In this document: in pieces, positions 20,181 through 32,549 of the stretch
How the letters are laid out: every line of letters begins with the position of its first letter
How positions within the stretch are numbered: position 1 is the first letter of the stretch
Source: Cordilura impudica
Lineage: Eukaryota; Arthropoda; Insecta; Diptera; Scathophagidae
Length of the DNA stretch: 64,000 nucleotides
Reading direction: 5' to 3'
NCBI GenBank assembly: GCA_963682025.1
Contig: OY821519.1
Coordinates: forward strand, 66,520,783 to 66,584,782
The notes under the pieces: model-generated
Told to the model about the DNA's origin: nothing
Database searches by the model: none
The model's input: the letters and a program-made list of their open reading frames with translations, nothing else
Program-made: the position numbers and the translations under genes

Positions 20181-20961
20181 AACAAGTAAGAAAATTATAG
20201 TCGGTCTAGACCGACTATACGATACCCTATACCATGCCCTATCACTTAGGCCCAACTAACTGGACATAGAAAATAAGCAAAAACCAAATTTGAGTCTGAT
20301 TTTTATTAATTTTTTTGGCTGAAGATATGAAAAAGTTCATATCGGATGCTATATCTATATGGGGACTAGGTCCAAAAATGGACCGATCCTGATTATGTTT
20401 ACTAAAGTCTCTTGTATTTTGCAAAAATATATACAAACAAAATCTGAGAAGAATCAGTGCAATATTTTTGTTTTTTAATAGATTTAAGTGAAGATGGGGA
20501 AGCAGCTCTATATGGAGCCAAAGGGATCATTTTTGGACTACTCATTAATGGACGTAATGAACGCATACGAACCACAATTTGAGTAAGATCTATATGACAA
20601 TTTGGATCTTATGGCAATTTATGTCGATTTCATATGGGTAATTTGTATGGGGGCTAGGTCTGAACATGGACCGATTCTCACCAATTTCAATAGCGTTCAT
20701 TCCATGGCAGATTAAAGCTCATATACCAAATTTCATCAAAATATATTCATATTTGCGACCTGCAGTTTGATTACAAGCTTTACATGGACACACAGACGGA
20801 CGGACGGACGGAGGGACGGACGGACATTGTTAAATCAACTCAGAAAGTGATTCTGATTCGATCGGTATAATTAAAGATGGGTCTAGGTCAAATATTTTTG
20901 GTTGTTACAAACAGCAGCACAAAGTCATTATACCCAAACCACATAGTGGTATAGGGTATAA
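20181..20961 (+). repeat. HP repeat, full-length copy
   Basis: Reference copy of the HP family, about 780 bp. The left end is AACAAGTAAGAAAA followed by a perfect 24-bp palindrome (20196-20219, centred on TCTAGA) and CGATACCCTATACCATG. The right end (20929-20960) is a two-step hairpin: ATACCC pairs with GGGTAT and ACCAC with GTGGT. ATACCCTATACCA therefore occurs at both ends in inverted orientation. A GGAC/CCGTC tetranucleotide run lies near 20798-20825. Open frames inside recur in other copies only because the DNA is repeated. Confidence 0.9.
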
Positions 20962-21331
20962 AAATATATTTCATATTTGCTGTGGTCATTGACCGGTGGT
21001 TTCAATAGAGTTGGTGATTTTTTTTTTAATTAACCAACAGTAAGCATATGCCCCCTACTAAGACAAAACATTGTGTTGAAAGCAGAAAAATTGTTATGAA
21101 AAGTAGAAAAGCAGGGAATTGTTGACCCACGTTGAATCGTTATAATTAAGTGTATCATTGATTGTTGCATTGCACCATCTCATTGCCTTTAATAAAAATT
21201 AAACGCATGATAAATAATAGTTGCTTACTCCAATCATTTCACTAAGTGAACTTCGAACTTCATTGTTTTTTCATATTTTGCTTTCAGAAGTTGTTAAATC
21301 AAAAACAAAATTAAATACATAATGAATTAAA

Positions 21332-21367
21332 AACAAGTAAGGGAATTATAGTCGGTCTACAGCGACT
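21332..21367 (+). repeat. HP repeat, terminal fragment
   Basis: Only AACAAGTAAG, the AT spacer and the first half of the palindrome (TATAGTCGGTCTA) are present; sequence diverges after AGCGACT. Confidence 0.7.
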
Positions 21368-21588
21368 TACAGTGGCTGAAAATCGTTTTTCATTGGCCAA
21401 AATTCTGAACCGAACAAAATATTTTAGTGTTTCTTTTTTTAAGGATAGATATTTAGTTGAGCTTGAGTCAGTTTTACTTTCATTAAAATTGATTGACTAC
21501 TTTTTACGGAATTCTAGGTCAAAATTGAACTTTACATTTTTTTTTTAACTTTTAGCGTGGAATATGGGGTTTTTATTTTTTTATATAT

Positions 21589-23559
21589 GGGGGGATTTCA
21601 TGTCAAGTGCACCAACTTTTGAAACCGATGTCTTCCGATAGGGATGAAATTTGCACCAAGGTTAGTCCTATTGGATAGTAGTTTAGACACAATTGTTCAA
21701 TAAGATCGGTCCAGATCTCTCTGAGTTAGAGGGGATCAAAATTTGACATTTTGGCCAAACAGGTGTTTCTTCTCATCCATGTAACTTATTACCTATTGTT
21801 CTCAGAAAATTTTCTCCCAAATAGTTTAGATAGATATTTCTTCAATATTTTGGGAAAAAAATACTTTAAAAAAAAAAAAAAAAAATTTTAGACTTTTTTT
21901 TTGCTAAATTAAAGCATTTTTTGCCTTTTTTTTTTTTCAAAAAGTGCATTTTTTTTTTTTTTTTATTTTTTCATAAGAAAGCTTAGGATTTTTCCTTTAA
22001 GAGCTTTTTGTTCGCTTAGTGGGATGGGAGTGGGATATCTATCAAAATAATTGTTTTGTAACTCAAGACAACGGTTTTTCAATTTTTCACAAATGCACTA
22101 TTTTGAATTTTTTCCTATTGCTGTGTAAAACCTTACAAATAAAACTTATACTGAGAAACTAGGCAAATTAACCTTTCCGAAGGTATGTAACATAAATTCA
22201 TAACATAACAGCAGAGAATGGTTATCTGTAACCTGAAACAGTTATTTGCAACATTTCAATCTGGCTTCACGAAATTAACCCAAAATTTACCATGAAAATA
22301 TTAAACTGATGTTGAAGGAAATAAACTTAAAGTATTTAACAGATGATTCGGCAGAAGATTTACACGATTACCGCGATTGCCTTAAATTGGCTATGTGTCC
22401 TAATGCAACAACTTCTTGCCACTTAGGTGAATGTACCAATTGCCCGAAAAACACATTCATCAAAGAAAATTTAATCAACTCTTTAGATCGAGAATATAGA
22501 GGAGGTCAAATTTGATTCTTGGATTCAGACTGACAGATGCACATTGAAAACAATCATTTTAAATGTGGATGATTTTGTGGAAGAAATGTGTACACGATTG
22601 CTAAACTTGAGAAACCATGACTTTTTAGTCAAAGAGCAATGGTCATTCTTTAAGGATTTGAAGATACATTTGAAGTCTGGTGAATTCGTTATTTCATATG
22701 ATTTCGCAGAAAACTATAAATATGTTCTTCAGGATGCCATACAAGCATTCCGCTTCAATAACGACCAAGCAACTGTATTCACAGTAGTTATTTACTACAT
22801 GAAAGATGGAAAACTGGAACACAAAAGTATGGCAATCATATCCGACGATTTAAAACATGATACCGTTGCAGTTTATGAGCACAAGAAGAGAAGACTAAAA
22901 TTTCTAAATTTACAGTTAAGAAGTTATACCACGTTTCGGGCGGAGCTCGTCAACATTTTAAAAAAAAAAGTAGCTTGGCAAATCTTATGCCCATGAAAAA
23001 GATTTTGGAATGCCAGCTGAGTGGCATTTTCATCCTACTGCTCATGGTAAATAGTTTTTAGTAGCAAAGAGGATCATCAGGAAACATTGAAAACACTGAA
23101 GAGCAGATTCGATGCTGCGGTAACAATCGATGGCACCGCTCAATACCATGCTTTTATACCGCTTGTCGATGGAACACTCAAGTTGAAAAAGTTTTCTGCC
23201 TCTATTTAATGCGATTTCTTTGAAGAAAAGCAAAAAATGCTTTAATTTAGCAAAAAAAAAGTCTAAAATTTTTTTTTTTTTTTAAGTATTTTTTCCCGAA
23301 ATATTGAAGAAATATCTATCTAAACTATTTGGGAGAAAATTTTGTAAGAACAATAGGTAATAAGTTACATGGATGAGAAAAAACACCTGTTTGCCCGAAA
23401 GGTCAAATTTTGATCCCCTCTAACTCAGAGAGATCTGGACCGATCTTATTGAACAATTGTGTCTAAACTACTATCCAATAGGACTAACCTTGGTGCAAAT
23501 TTCATCCCAATCGGAAGACATCGGTTTCAAAAGTTGGTGCACTTGACATGAAATCCCCC
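21589..23559 (+). mobile_element. Family A DNA transposon, copy 1 (internally deleted)
   Basis: TIRs of about 335 bp (21589-21933 and 23229-23559) begin with GGGGGATTTCATGTCAAGTG and are flanked by ATAT on each side (21585-21588; 23560-23563). Length is 1971 bp against about 2.7 kb for copies 2 and 3. The interior holds a broken transposase on the plus strand. The loss includes the block between the 'HGK' motif (near 23045) and the following region. Confidence 0.88.
22220..23210 (+). pseudogene. Family A transposase, truncated
   Basis: Frames give 'LKEINLKYLTDDSAEDLHDY' (22309 on), a Cys cluster 'CPNATTSCHLGECTNCP' (near 22395-22450), 'VISYDFAENYKYVLQDAIQA' (near 22690), 'MAIISDDLKHDTVAVYEH' (near 22830), and a short tail related to 'RFDAAVTIDGT'. 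The domains match the family B transposase at 54075-56114, including the first acidic residue (DFAEN against DFSEN). Missing are the N-terminal ~280 residues, the Cys-rich 'CVC' segment and the block after 'AEWHF'. Several frameshifts. Not functional. Confidence 0.8.
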
Positions 23560-23787
23560 ATATATTATAAAATGTCATATTTGGGTTTTGATAATAATTA
23601 TAAGCATTTTCTGTAATAGGGGGAGTTTGAAAAAAAATTTTAGACTCAAGAAATAAAAAAGTAAAATCAACTGAATATTTTGCTATTAGATACTACTGAA
23701 AAATTAAAAATTTTCTGCTGTCTGATTTGCAAATTTGTTTGCACTCAAAGAATATTTACACTTAAAAAAACGTTAGTAGTCTTGCTA

Positions 23788-24420
23788 TTAATATAATCTA
23801 TACCTAGATTGTAGTTTTACCTCTGCCGAAATTAGTGTGATTGTAATAGTGTCCTTTGATGGCAAATAGTCCATTTTATCAGCGGTTATCTGGTAATATG
23901 CTGCAAATACATTTGAGACTTTTTGAATCGCACGCAATCTGAGCTGAATATATTGCTGTTTTGTTAATTTCAAATCCAGAAATGATGCTAGTGCCTCCTC
24001 ATTTGTGAACTGTTTTGCATCGCTTGGAAATGGTATACTTTTAAGAATCCATCTAGTTCTCACCGGACTAGCTTTAACAATTTTCTCAATGATATACAAT
24101 TTTGTTAATTGCTTCTATGATCGTAATTGATGTAGGAAAGATTCTTTTATATCTGTACATGTAATTTTACTTTAACATCTATAAGTTTCCTCCTCTTAGA
24201 TCTATCGCTGCAGTTGTCCAATGATTTGAGTTGTCTTCCAGCTTTATCTTGCTTTGTTGTTTCTACAGCAACAGTAAGTTGGCCTGCTAACCATTTTGCA
24301 CTTCTTATATCAAATTTTTTTACCGTAGCTAACTTCCTTGTAGCGCTTTTTTAGCGCTCTTGTATTTCAGTGCTACGCGAATTTAAGTTTAATTTAATTT
24401 TAACGTGACTAAGAACATCT
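23788..24420 (-). pseudogene. Fragment of an unnamed transposon-associated protein
   Basis: Reading the minus strand from about 24390: 'SAKWLAGQLTVAVETTKQD', 'CSDRSKRRKLI', then (24099-23788) 'FTNEEALASFLDLKLTKQQY' and 'SKDTITITLISAEVKLQ'. By recall these resemble the N-terminal part of a widespread arthropod/cnidarian protein family with 'SDRSKRR', 'LTPEEALAL....L...QY' and 'ITVTE..AEV.LQ.LLDHT', usually annotated uncharacterised and apparently transposon-borne. One stop and frame changes. It lies directly beside an HP copy. Confidence 0.5.
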
Positions 24421-24430
24421 TCCTGGTTTT

Positions 24431-25199
24431 TATACCCTATACCACTATGTGGTTTGGGTATAATGACTTTGTGCTCCTGTTTGTAACAACCAAAAATATT
24501 TGACCTAGACCCATCTTTAATTATACCGATCGAATCAGAATCACTTTCTGAGTTGATTTAACAATGTCCGTCCGTCTGTGTGTCTATGTAAAGTTTGTAA
24601 TCAAACTGCAGGTCGCAAATATGTATGTATTTTGATGAAATTTGGTACATAAGCTTTTGTCGGCCATGGGATGAACGCTATTGAAATTGGTGAGAATCGG
24701 GCCATGTTCAGACCTAGCCCCCATACAAATAACCCATATGAAATCGACATAAATTGCCATAAGATCCAAATTGTCATATAGTTCTTACTCAAATTGGGTT
24801 TGTATGCGTTCATTACATCCATTAATGAGTAGTCCAAAAATGATCCCTTTGACCCCACATAGAGCTGCTTCCCGATCTTCACTTAAATCTATTAAAAAAC
24901 AAAAATATTGCACTGATTCTTCTCAAATTTTGTTTGTATATATTTTTGCAAAATACAAGAGACTTTACCAAACATGATCAGGATCGGTCCATTTTTGGAC
25001 CAAGTCCGTATATAGATATAGCATCCGATATGAATTTTTTCATATCTGCAGCCAAAAAAAATAATAAAAATTCCACTCAAATTTGGTTTTTGCTTATTTT
25101 CTATGTCCAGTTAGTTGGGCCTAAGAGATAGGGTCTCTAAACGGATGGTATAGGGTATCGTATAGTCGGTCTAGACCGACTATAATTTTCTTACTTGTT
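24431..25199 (-). repeat. HP repeat, full-length copy
   Basis: Inverse of the 20181 copy, complete from the two-step hairpin (24431) to the 24-bp palindrome and CTTACTTGTT (25190-25199). Divergence from the reference copy is low by eye. Confidence 0.9.
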
Positions 25200-26190
25200 G
25201 TTCCTAAAATATTCTTTGGCCAGTTCTTATTGCAATTGAGTTAATATTCAAATGTCACTTTTTTATAGGCCTTTTCAAAAGCCATCATGCTATGTTTCTA
25301 GGTAAAATGAGAAGGTAAGAAAATGGCATTAGTGCATTACTACCTAAAATGATATATAAAAAACCCACTATAGAAATGAATTCCTGCGTGTGTTTTCTTT
25401 TGCATTAGTGCATTGTTAGGTAAAATAAAAAGGTATAAGAAAGGTATGATAATAAAAACCCAGGTTACAAATGAATTACATCCTCTATGTATTGACATTC
25501 TGGCTTACAAATATATCAAATAGGTGGTGTATTTTGTAAGCAGATAGCATTACTTGTAATAGAACAAATAGTGACTATTATAAGCTATAAAGTACTTAAA
25601 GCACAAATTTAACACACCATTGTATACGAGTACTTATTGGGCTGTTTAAAGTACCGTAGTTCGAAATTTTTGAGAGTAGTTTCAGTAAAATAAAAAAAGT
25701 ATTCTACCCACGGGTCGTCACAGGTGCAGAAGTATATATATGGTTAAAGAGGACACTTTCACCTTTCTCCGGGTGGTATATGTTTCGTTTTCCCTTGTTT
25801 TCCCCAGAAGTTCTATTCCACTAAATTTGCAATTTGACAAAAATATAGAAGTTTAATAAATATTTCATTGAGCCCCTAATATTAAGCGGTAGGGCTGTGG
25901 CCACTTACAACTTCTAAAGACTGCAGTCCTACCAGCCTTGCAAAAAGGATCGCAGGTCGTTATCGATGATACTTACGAGTAGTAACCATTTATTTTTAAT
26001 AAAATTAAAAAAATCACCCTTTTCTGAGATTGAAAAAACAGCATGCCACGCCCACAATTAGCAATAGTTTAACATATTTTTTGACCACCTTAATGCGGAT
26101 ATATAAGCTACAATATGGCGTTAAAATCTTAAAAATCGGTGACAAACCAAATTAGACTTTTGGCCAGTGGAATCAAAATTTCAGCCACAG
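25200..26190. other. No recognised gene
   Basis: AT-rich. Two diverged blocks near 25310-25450 share 'GGTAAAAT.A.AAGGTA' and 'GCATTAGTGCATT', suggesting an old duplication. A CCACGCCCAC motif occurs near 26046. No coding frame of note. Confidence 0.45.
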
Positions 26191-26926
26191 TGCGACTATA
26201 CGAAGCCCTATACCGTAATTTTAGAGACCCTACCTCTTAGGTCCAACTAATTGGATATAGAAAATAAGCATAAACCAAATTTGAGCGGCATTGTTTTTAA
26301 TTTTTTTGCCTTCGGATATGATACAGATGATATTGGATGCTATAATTATATGGGGTCTACGTCGAAAAATGGACCGAAACTGACCATATTTGTTAATGTA
26401 ACTTACTTTTCTCAAACACATATACAAAATAAATATGCGAAAAATCTGTACAATATTTTTGTTTATTGATAGATTTAAGTGAAGATCGGGAACAGCTTCA
26501 TATGGGGGCTATGACTTTGAATTGTTCTATAGGGTTTGTTCTTAGATTTACAAAACATACACAAACACAATTTGACCGAGATCTGTGTAATAATTTGGAT
26601 ATTATGGCACTTTAAGCCATAGTGGACTAGGTCTGAAGGTGAACCGATTTTGACCAATTTCAATAGCGTTCATGTTATGACGAGTAGCAGCTTACATGTT
26701 AAATTTGACCAAAACATATTCATACTTGCGACCTGTATTTTGATTAAAAGGTGTACATGGACACACAGCCAAACTGATGGACGGAAATCGCTAAGTCGAC
26801 TCAGAAAGAGATTCTAAGTCGATCTGTTTAATAAATGGTGGTCTTACGTCAAATATTTTTGCTAGTTACAGACATCAACAAAAAGTAATTATAATCCGAT
26901 CACATGGTGGTATACGGTATAAAAAC
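26191..26926 (+). repeat. HP repeat, diverged copy
   Basis: Starts at GCGACTATACGAAGCCCTATACCG and ends at CACATGGTGGTATACGGTATA. All central landmarks are present, but divergence is much higher than in the 20, 24, 33 and 61 kb copies, and the left palindrome is lost. Confidence 0.8.
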
Positions 26927-27640
26927 CATAAGTTGGGAAAATATGTAAATAGTACTAAATGAGTCGCAGGAGTGCCATAAACTTTTTTAGGTTTGAATTA
27001 TACCAGAAAATTGCAATTGTCCAACTTTATCATCTCTGTTATCCAACATTAAATATAATATTGAGTTTGACTAATATGCAGGATATCTAAGATTCGACAC
27101 AGCCAAATTAAACATTCATACTTGCTTTTTTCTATATTCCTTAGAACGCGCCCAAATATTTCCAGTTCATTTAAAAATTCAGTAGAATAACGGTACACAC
27201 ATTTGGAAACGCATAAAAAAAACAAATTGCTGACACTGGGTTTGTGCAAAAAGCTTCTAGATTGCAACCGAATTTATCGTCAACAGCGCTTTACATGTGT
27301 TACTGTGAAATTAACATGAACTCATTAATAAAATTTTGTACAATTGAAGTTTGTTCATCACAAAATTCTGATCGTGTTACAATGAGTAAACAGTAGATTT
27401 TATTTTAAAGCATGTCTCAAGACCTTTAAAACAAGACCTTCTCTATAATGATGGATGAACAAGTTTTTCCGATAAATGCAGTTTTTCACGGCCACTACAG
27501 TGAGATTTTTTACTGCTCGAGCTAGATTTTTAAAATTTTCAGTGTTTTCTACTTTAGCAAAAACAATTATTTCCAAGCCAAATATTATAAAAAAAATTAA
27601 GTTTTTCTTCATTGATTAAAAATACAAGTTCTGTATTTTT
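26927..27640. other. No recognised gene
   Basis: Short minus-strand frames at 27049-27267 and 27400-27612 have no family I recognise. No repeats clear enough to call. Confidence 0.45.
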
Positions 27641-28243
27641 TATACTATATACCACCATGTGGTTAGGCTATAACGTCTTTGTGGAGATGTTTATAACTAC
27701 CAAAACTCTTTCACCTAGACCCATATTTTATTATATTGATCGACTCAGAATCACTTTCTGAGTCGATTTAGCGATGGCCGTCCGTCCGTCTGTCCGTCTT
27801 TATGTCCATGTAAACCTTGTAATAAAATTACATGTCGCAAATATGATTATATTTTGATGATTATATAAGCTATCAGTCCCCATAAAAGAGACCCCTATGA
27901 GATCGACTTGAATTGCCATAAGATATAAATATTTATATAAAGCCCGTTCAAATTGGGTTTGGATGTCTTCACTACATGCATTAATCCTACAAAAACAAAT
28001 ATATTGCACAGATTTTTCTCAAAATTGGTTAGTTAATGTTTTTGCAAAAAAGATGTGACTACCAAATAAGGTCTGAAGCGGTCTATTTTACGACCTAGGC
28101 CGAATTTATATATAGCATCCGATATGAACTTTCTCATATCTGCAGACAAAAAAAATAACTACAATAACATTGAAATATGTATATGCTTATTTTATATATC
28201 CAAGTAGTTGTATAGTCGGTGAAATAATAATTTTCTTACTTGG
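27641..28243 (-). repeat. HP repeat, diverged and internally deleted copy
   Basis: Begins TATACTATATACCACCATGTGGTT and ends AATTTTCTTACTTGG. About 600 bp, with the central third shortened and the palindrome reduced to TATAGTCGGT. Confidence 0.8.
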
Positions 28244-29029
28244 TCTTTACTTAAAACGCTTGCTGTATTGAATAAAATTCTGTTTTCGAAACATTGTGTC
28301 AGCTTAGATAAATAAGTTGATGAATTCTTTTTATATTAAAAAATTATCTTTTTTTATTTTATGAAAAAAAATCTATTTTATAAAAGAACGCTGAAACATG
28401 CGAAAAACTTTCGAAGTTTCGAAGTTTCGGAGTTCAATTAAATGAGACATGCAATTAAGTTTTGTGGTTTCCTCGAAATTTTGCAGAAAATCGTTAGGTG
28501 AGATCTCCTCTACAGCCATGAGATAAATCTAAATAAATTGAGTTAACTCGAAACGTTCGAAAAATTTAAACATCTCTTTAATAACCAGAAATTAATTTTG
28601 ATAGCAGCAGCCTAAATCTACGAGTAGATCAAACTTTTGTAGTAGTTACAAACATTAATATGATTTATACGATATAGTGCAATAACCTAGGAAAAATTTT
28701 ATACCTATATGGGTACAGTGACAATGGTAGGGAATTCATCAATAAATTGATGAATAAATTTTCCGATATCTGAAATTGTTAGCCAAAAAAATTACCTACT
28801 AAAAATATTCTGCAAATAATTTTTTCAATTTATGTACAAAAACAAAAATTGTTTTTGTAAAGCTGCAACATTCACTGTAGCAATGAAATGGTTATTTGTA
28901 GAACAAGTAAAATCACGGCATATATAAATATTTGTATATAAAAGGACAGACTGTTATGTAGTACATGTGATTGCATGTACATCGATAACATAACAATGAG
29001 AAGTACCTTTGAGAATATGCCTAATAGGG
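28244..29029. other. No recognised gene
   Basis: AT-rich with no coding frame or repeat that I can support. Confidence 0.45.
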
Positions 29030-29701
29030 CGGGTCGATTTGTAGGGAGACAAAAAAATCGCTCATGTGACAGAAACTTTGCCCAAGGAACCATACCTCTA
29101 AAACGAATTCTGATGTCTGTCTGTCTGCCATGGGGCAACCCCATTCCCCCTCATGCAATTGATCTGAAACTTGGCCCATAGTCTTGTTGTGACTACAGAT
29201 TAATTTTGGGGTAGTCACGCAGACTCACGCATAGTCATAGTCACGGAGTGATCCAAAAGTAATTTACCCTCATCCGATCGATCTTTTTGAATAACATAGT
29301 CAAGCGTATGATTATTATTTATTAGCAGAGTAGAAGATACGTATACGTAGGAGTGTTAATTTTTTAATATTAAATCAAACATAGTCAGCCCAATTTTAAA
29401 CAAAAAATGATGATTTTTTTAAATGTTTGTATGGGAACCCCTCAAGGGGTTCCAGGGGGTGTACCACTAGCATGGGTGGGCCGACCCTCCAAAGCTAGGG
29501 GGTCGGTCATGCATTTGGACTCGATTGGGGCACTCTAAATGGTTCAAAGTGAGACAGACAGACAGACAGACAGGTCAAAAGTCGGGACATCAAAATTCGT
29601 TTTAGAGGTATGGTTCCTCGGGCAAAGTTTCTTATTTTGATCCCTACAATACGAGTTTCCTTGTCACTTGGACGATTTTTAAATCGACCCGCCCTAATAC
29701 C
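29030..29701. mobile_element. Inverted-repeat element with GGGCGGGTCGATTT ends
   Basis: The arm at about 29030-29129 (AGGGCGGGTCGATTTGTAGG..., ACTTTGCCCAAGGAACCATACC, AACGAATTCTGATGTC) is matched in inverse at about 29550-29701. The inner part carries GTCT/CAGA runs. There is no coding sequence. The flanks do not show an obvious target duplication. Confidence 0.65.
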
Positions 29702-30021
29702 TATACACAGAAAAATATAACTTGGAAATTGATAACATCTTGAGAAATTTCTAAAGGTAATACCAAGATTTATCATTATTCTTAATTATATATTATCTTC
29801 CAGAGACCGAAATTAGTAGTTATTAAAAAAAAAAAAATTACAAAAAAAAGCATAATATGTTTTATATTATATATATATTATATTATAAAGGTAAATGTCG
29901 GAGAACTGATTCCAGTACGCAATATTGATACCCGCGACCTAGGATTTAAAATAATCTAAGTCATAAAAACAAAGTTTTTATTAAAACTCGTTCTTCCTTA
30001 TGATTATGAGTTTTGAATCTC

Positions 30022-30250
30022 TCCGTGACTGTGCGTGATTGTGTGTGACTATATTAAAATTAATCTTTGGCCACAACAAGTCTATGGACAAAGTTTCAGA
30101 TCGATCGGGTGGGGGGAAGTGACATTTAGATCACGCCGTGACTGTGCGTGACTACCCCAAAATTAATCTGCACAGCAAGACTATGGGCCAAGTTTCAGAT
30201 CAATTGGATAAGGAGGAATGTGGTTGCCCCACCACAGACAGACAGAGAGT
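30022..30250. repeat. Two diverged ~110-bp direct repeats, inverted relative to 29125-29252
   Basis: Units start CGTGACTGTGCGTGA at about 30022 and 30138 and share 'AAAATTAATCT', 'AAGTTTCAGATC'. The same block occurs on the other strand at 29125-29252 (GATCTGAAACTTGGCCCATAG, GATTAATTTTGGGGTAGTCA). So pieces of one repeat family surround 29-30 kb in both orientations. Confidence 0.6.
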
Positions 30251-30789
30251 ATGAGTTAAAAGAATTTAAAAATGTTTCACTTCCAAAAAATTTTACTTTT
30301 ACTATTGCAGGCAAAAATTTTCAGGCAGTTATTTTTGATTCTTTTATTTTTTGCCAAATATTTTAATTAATGAAATCAGAAAAATTGGCTGTGCCGAGTC
30401 ATTAATACCCTCCACATGCATCTTAAACACAATATTACAACCAACACATTTTTCCAGCGACCACCTTAAAACTGCTGCCGATACTGAAACTTTAAATTCG
30501 AATACCAATTACATATTAAGTTAATTATTTTTTCTGGCCATTTTCTATTATAATTGCAGGTTATAAAAAAGAATGATCGTATTTTCTATAAAAAGAATTA
30601 ATAAAAATCTGAAAAAATGGCATTATTTTTCTCATACAAGAGTAGAAAACCTACAAGTTCCCCTAGTAATTTTAGGACATCAATGAAATATTTGTATTTA
30701 ACGCAGCCAGCATTATAATACCCAAAGTATAATCCCTATAACACTGCTTAGATACCTTAGAAGTCATATGATAATTCAAAAAATTTGAT

Positions 30790-31010
30790 ATGATTTTTGG
30801 CTAAACATGTCCAGATATTATTAAAATTATACCGAAGTTATCGGTTTGAGTAGTACAAACTTTAAATTTAATCAAACTCGTTTTAATAGCATTTAAGGTT
30901 AGTTTATTTATATCCAGGTATAAGAGCAGCATTTCATTCCATACACACTTTGGCACCTGTTTCGTGTTTATATAGATAAAATAAACAAATATCATGTGCA
31001 TAATTAAAAA
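30790..31010 (-). pseudogene. LINE reverse transcriptase fragment
   Basis: In one frame 'YAHDICLFYLYKHETGAK' is read, then in another 'DINKLTLNAIKTSLIKFK'. This is the catalytic-box region and following helix of a Jockey-group RT; the box is YAHD in place of [YF]ADD. About 70 residues only. No other part of the element is nearby. Confidence 0.55.
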
Positions 31011-31690
31011 TTTTTACTCTTAAATCAAGTTTTTTTATTAAATAAAAAAAATTTTAAAAAGTATAATATTTTCACGATTACAAAAAAAAAAAAAAAACAA
31101 CTCTTAAAATATCATTGCGAATGACTTACGGCAAAAATGGCTCATTGTTTTCTTCTTATCAGCTGATAAGGGTATATAGAGAATCGGTCTGAGGGCATCT
31201 ATAATAGATAAATCACCAAATCGAAAATAATATTTATGTAATATATTTGCGCCTCTTCATAATCCAATTATATGTGCACATATACATATAAAGGTTTTCC
31301 TAATTTCCCTTTGAATAATAACACTGTACAATTGTCCGAAAATTCCGTAGAGTTTAATGACAGTTTCTAATGTTTTCGAAGTCACTGAATCCAAACATAA
31401 AGTCAGTTTTTGATGTGTAAACATCTATACGCTCAGAGGGGTAAAAGTCTATTTCACAATACAATCACAAAAACAGAGTAAAACAAAAACGGTGTGCGGA
31501 ACGATTGTATGGGTGAAAAGATTAGGAAGTGTTTGGAGATGAAATGAAGGCACGATTTCATTAGGAAGTGTTTGCAGGTAAAATGGTGGAGCGAATAGCG
31601 TTATAAGAACGTTTTGAAAAATTAAAAAATTAAAACGAAAAATGAAAAATCTAAAGATGAAAAATAAAAAATTAAAAATTAAAAATTAAC

Positions 31691-32345
31691 GATTGAGTTT
31701 GAAATTGTTCAGGCTCAAGATCAAATGTTTTTACTTTAAATAAAGCAAAAAAAAGCATTAGCATATTTATTTCAAAAATTGATCTATATTCTGCATGACA
31801 GGTTATACAGCTGTATCGGGAAGAGTCACCAACCCTCATCAGTAACCAAAAGCAGTAGGTAGTTTGTTTGGTAAAAAGTTGAATTCATATACATATGCTG
31901 AAACAACTAAATGAGAATTAAAGCAAAGAGTTATACTATTTAAGCCTCCTCCAATATAACAAACTAAAATATAAAACAACTTTGAAACAAATATATTTGT
32001 ATATGAGTACACATTGCGTACTACAATAGACATGTTTGTTTTTGTCTTGAAAAAACAAGAAAAACAATTTGTTTTTGCTAAACTTACATTTAGCGTTAAA
32101 TAGTATAACTCTTTGCTTGAATTCTCATTTAGTTGTTTTCAGCAAATGTATATGAATTTAACTTTTTACCAAATAATATATCTGCTGCTTTTGGTTACTG
32201 ATGAAGCTTGGTGACTCCTCCCGAAACAGCTGTATAACCTGTCATGCAGAATATACATCAATTTTTGAAACAAATGTGCTAATGCTTTTGCTTTATTTAA
32301 AGTAAAAACATTTGTTCTTGAGCCTGAACAATTTCAAACTCAATC
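31691..32345. repeat. Large fold-back repeat, ~250-bp arms
   Basis: Arms 31691-31942 and 32098-32345 are inverse copies with a 155-bp loop. Landmarks: GATTGAGTTTGAAATTGTTC, TTACAGCTGT-type GGTTATACAGCTGTAT, CAAAGAGTTATACTATTTAA. Arms are roughly 85-90 percent alike by eye. Interrupts the left inverted end of the larger composite. No coding sequence. Confidence 0.88.
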
Positions 32346-32549
32346 ATTAAATTGATAAAGATCGAAAATAAGATTTGGTTTTATAAAAATTAAAAAATTA
32401 AAAATTAACCAATTGATATAAAAAATAATAATAATTATTTTTGTATTAGCAGAGCCCCTTTCTGTTTGAATTTAAAAAAGCGCCATATAAAATCTTTAAT
32501 TCCTTAATGTTTACATATATCCCCTGTGATCGGACTCACATGATCGGAC

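Noticed and set aside
20798..20825. GGAC/CCGT tetranucleotide runs as a CRISPR-like or independent satellite
   Set aside because: They are part of HP and vary in unit number between copies; no spacers.
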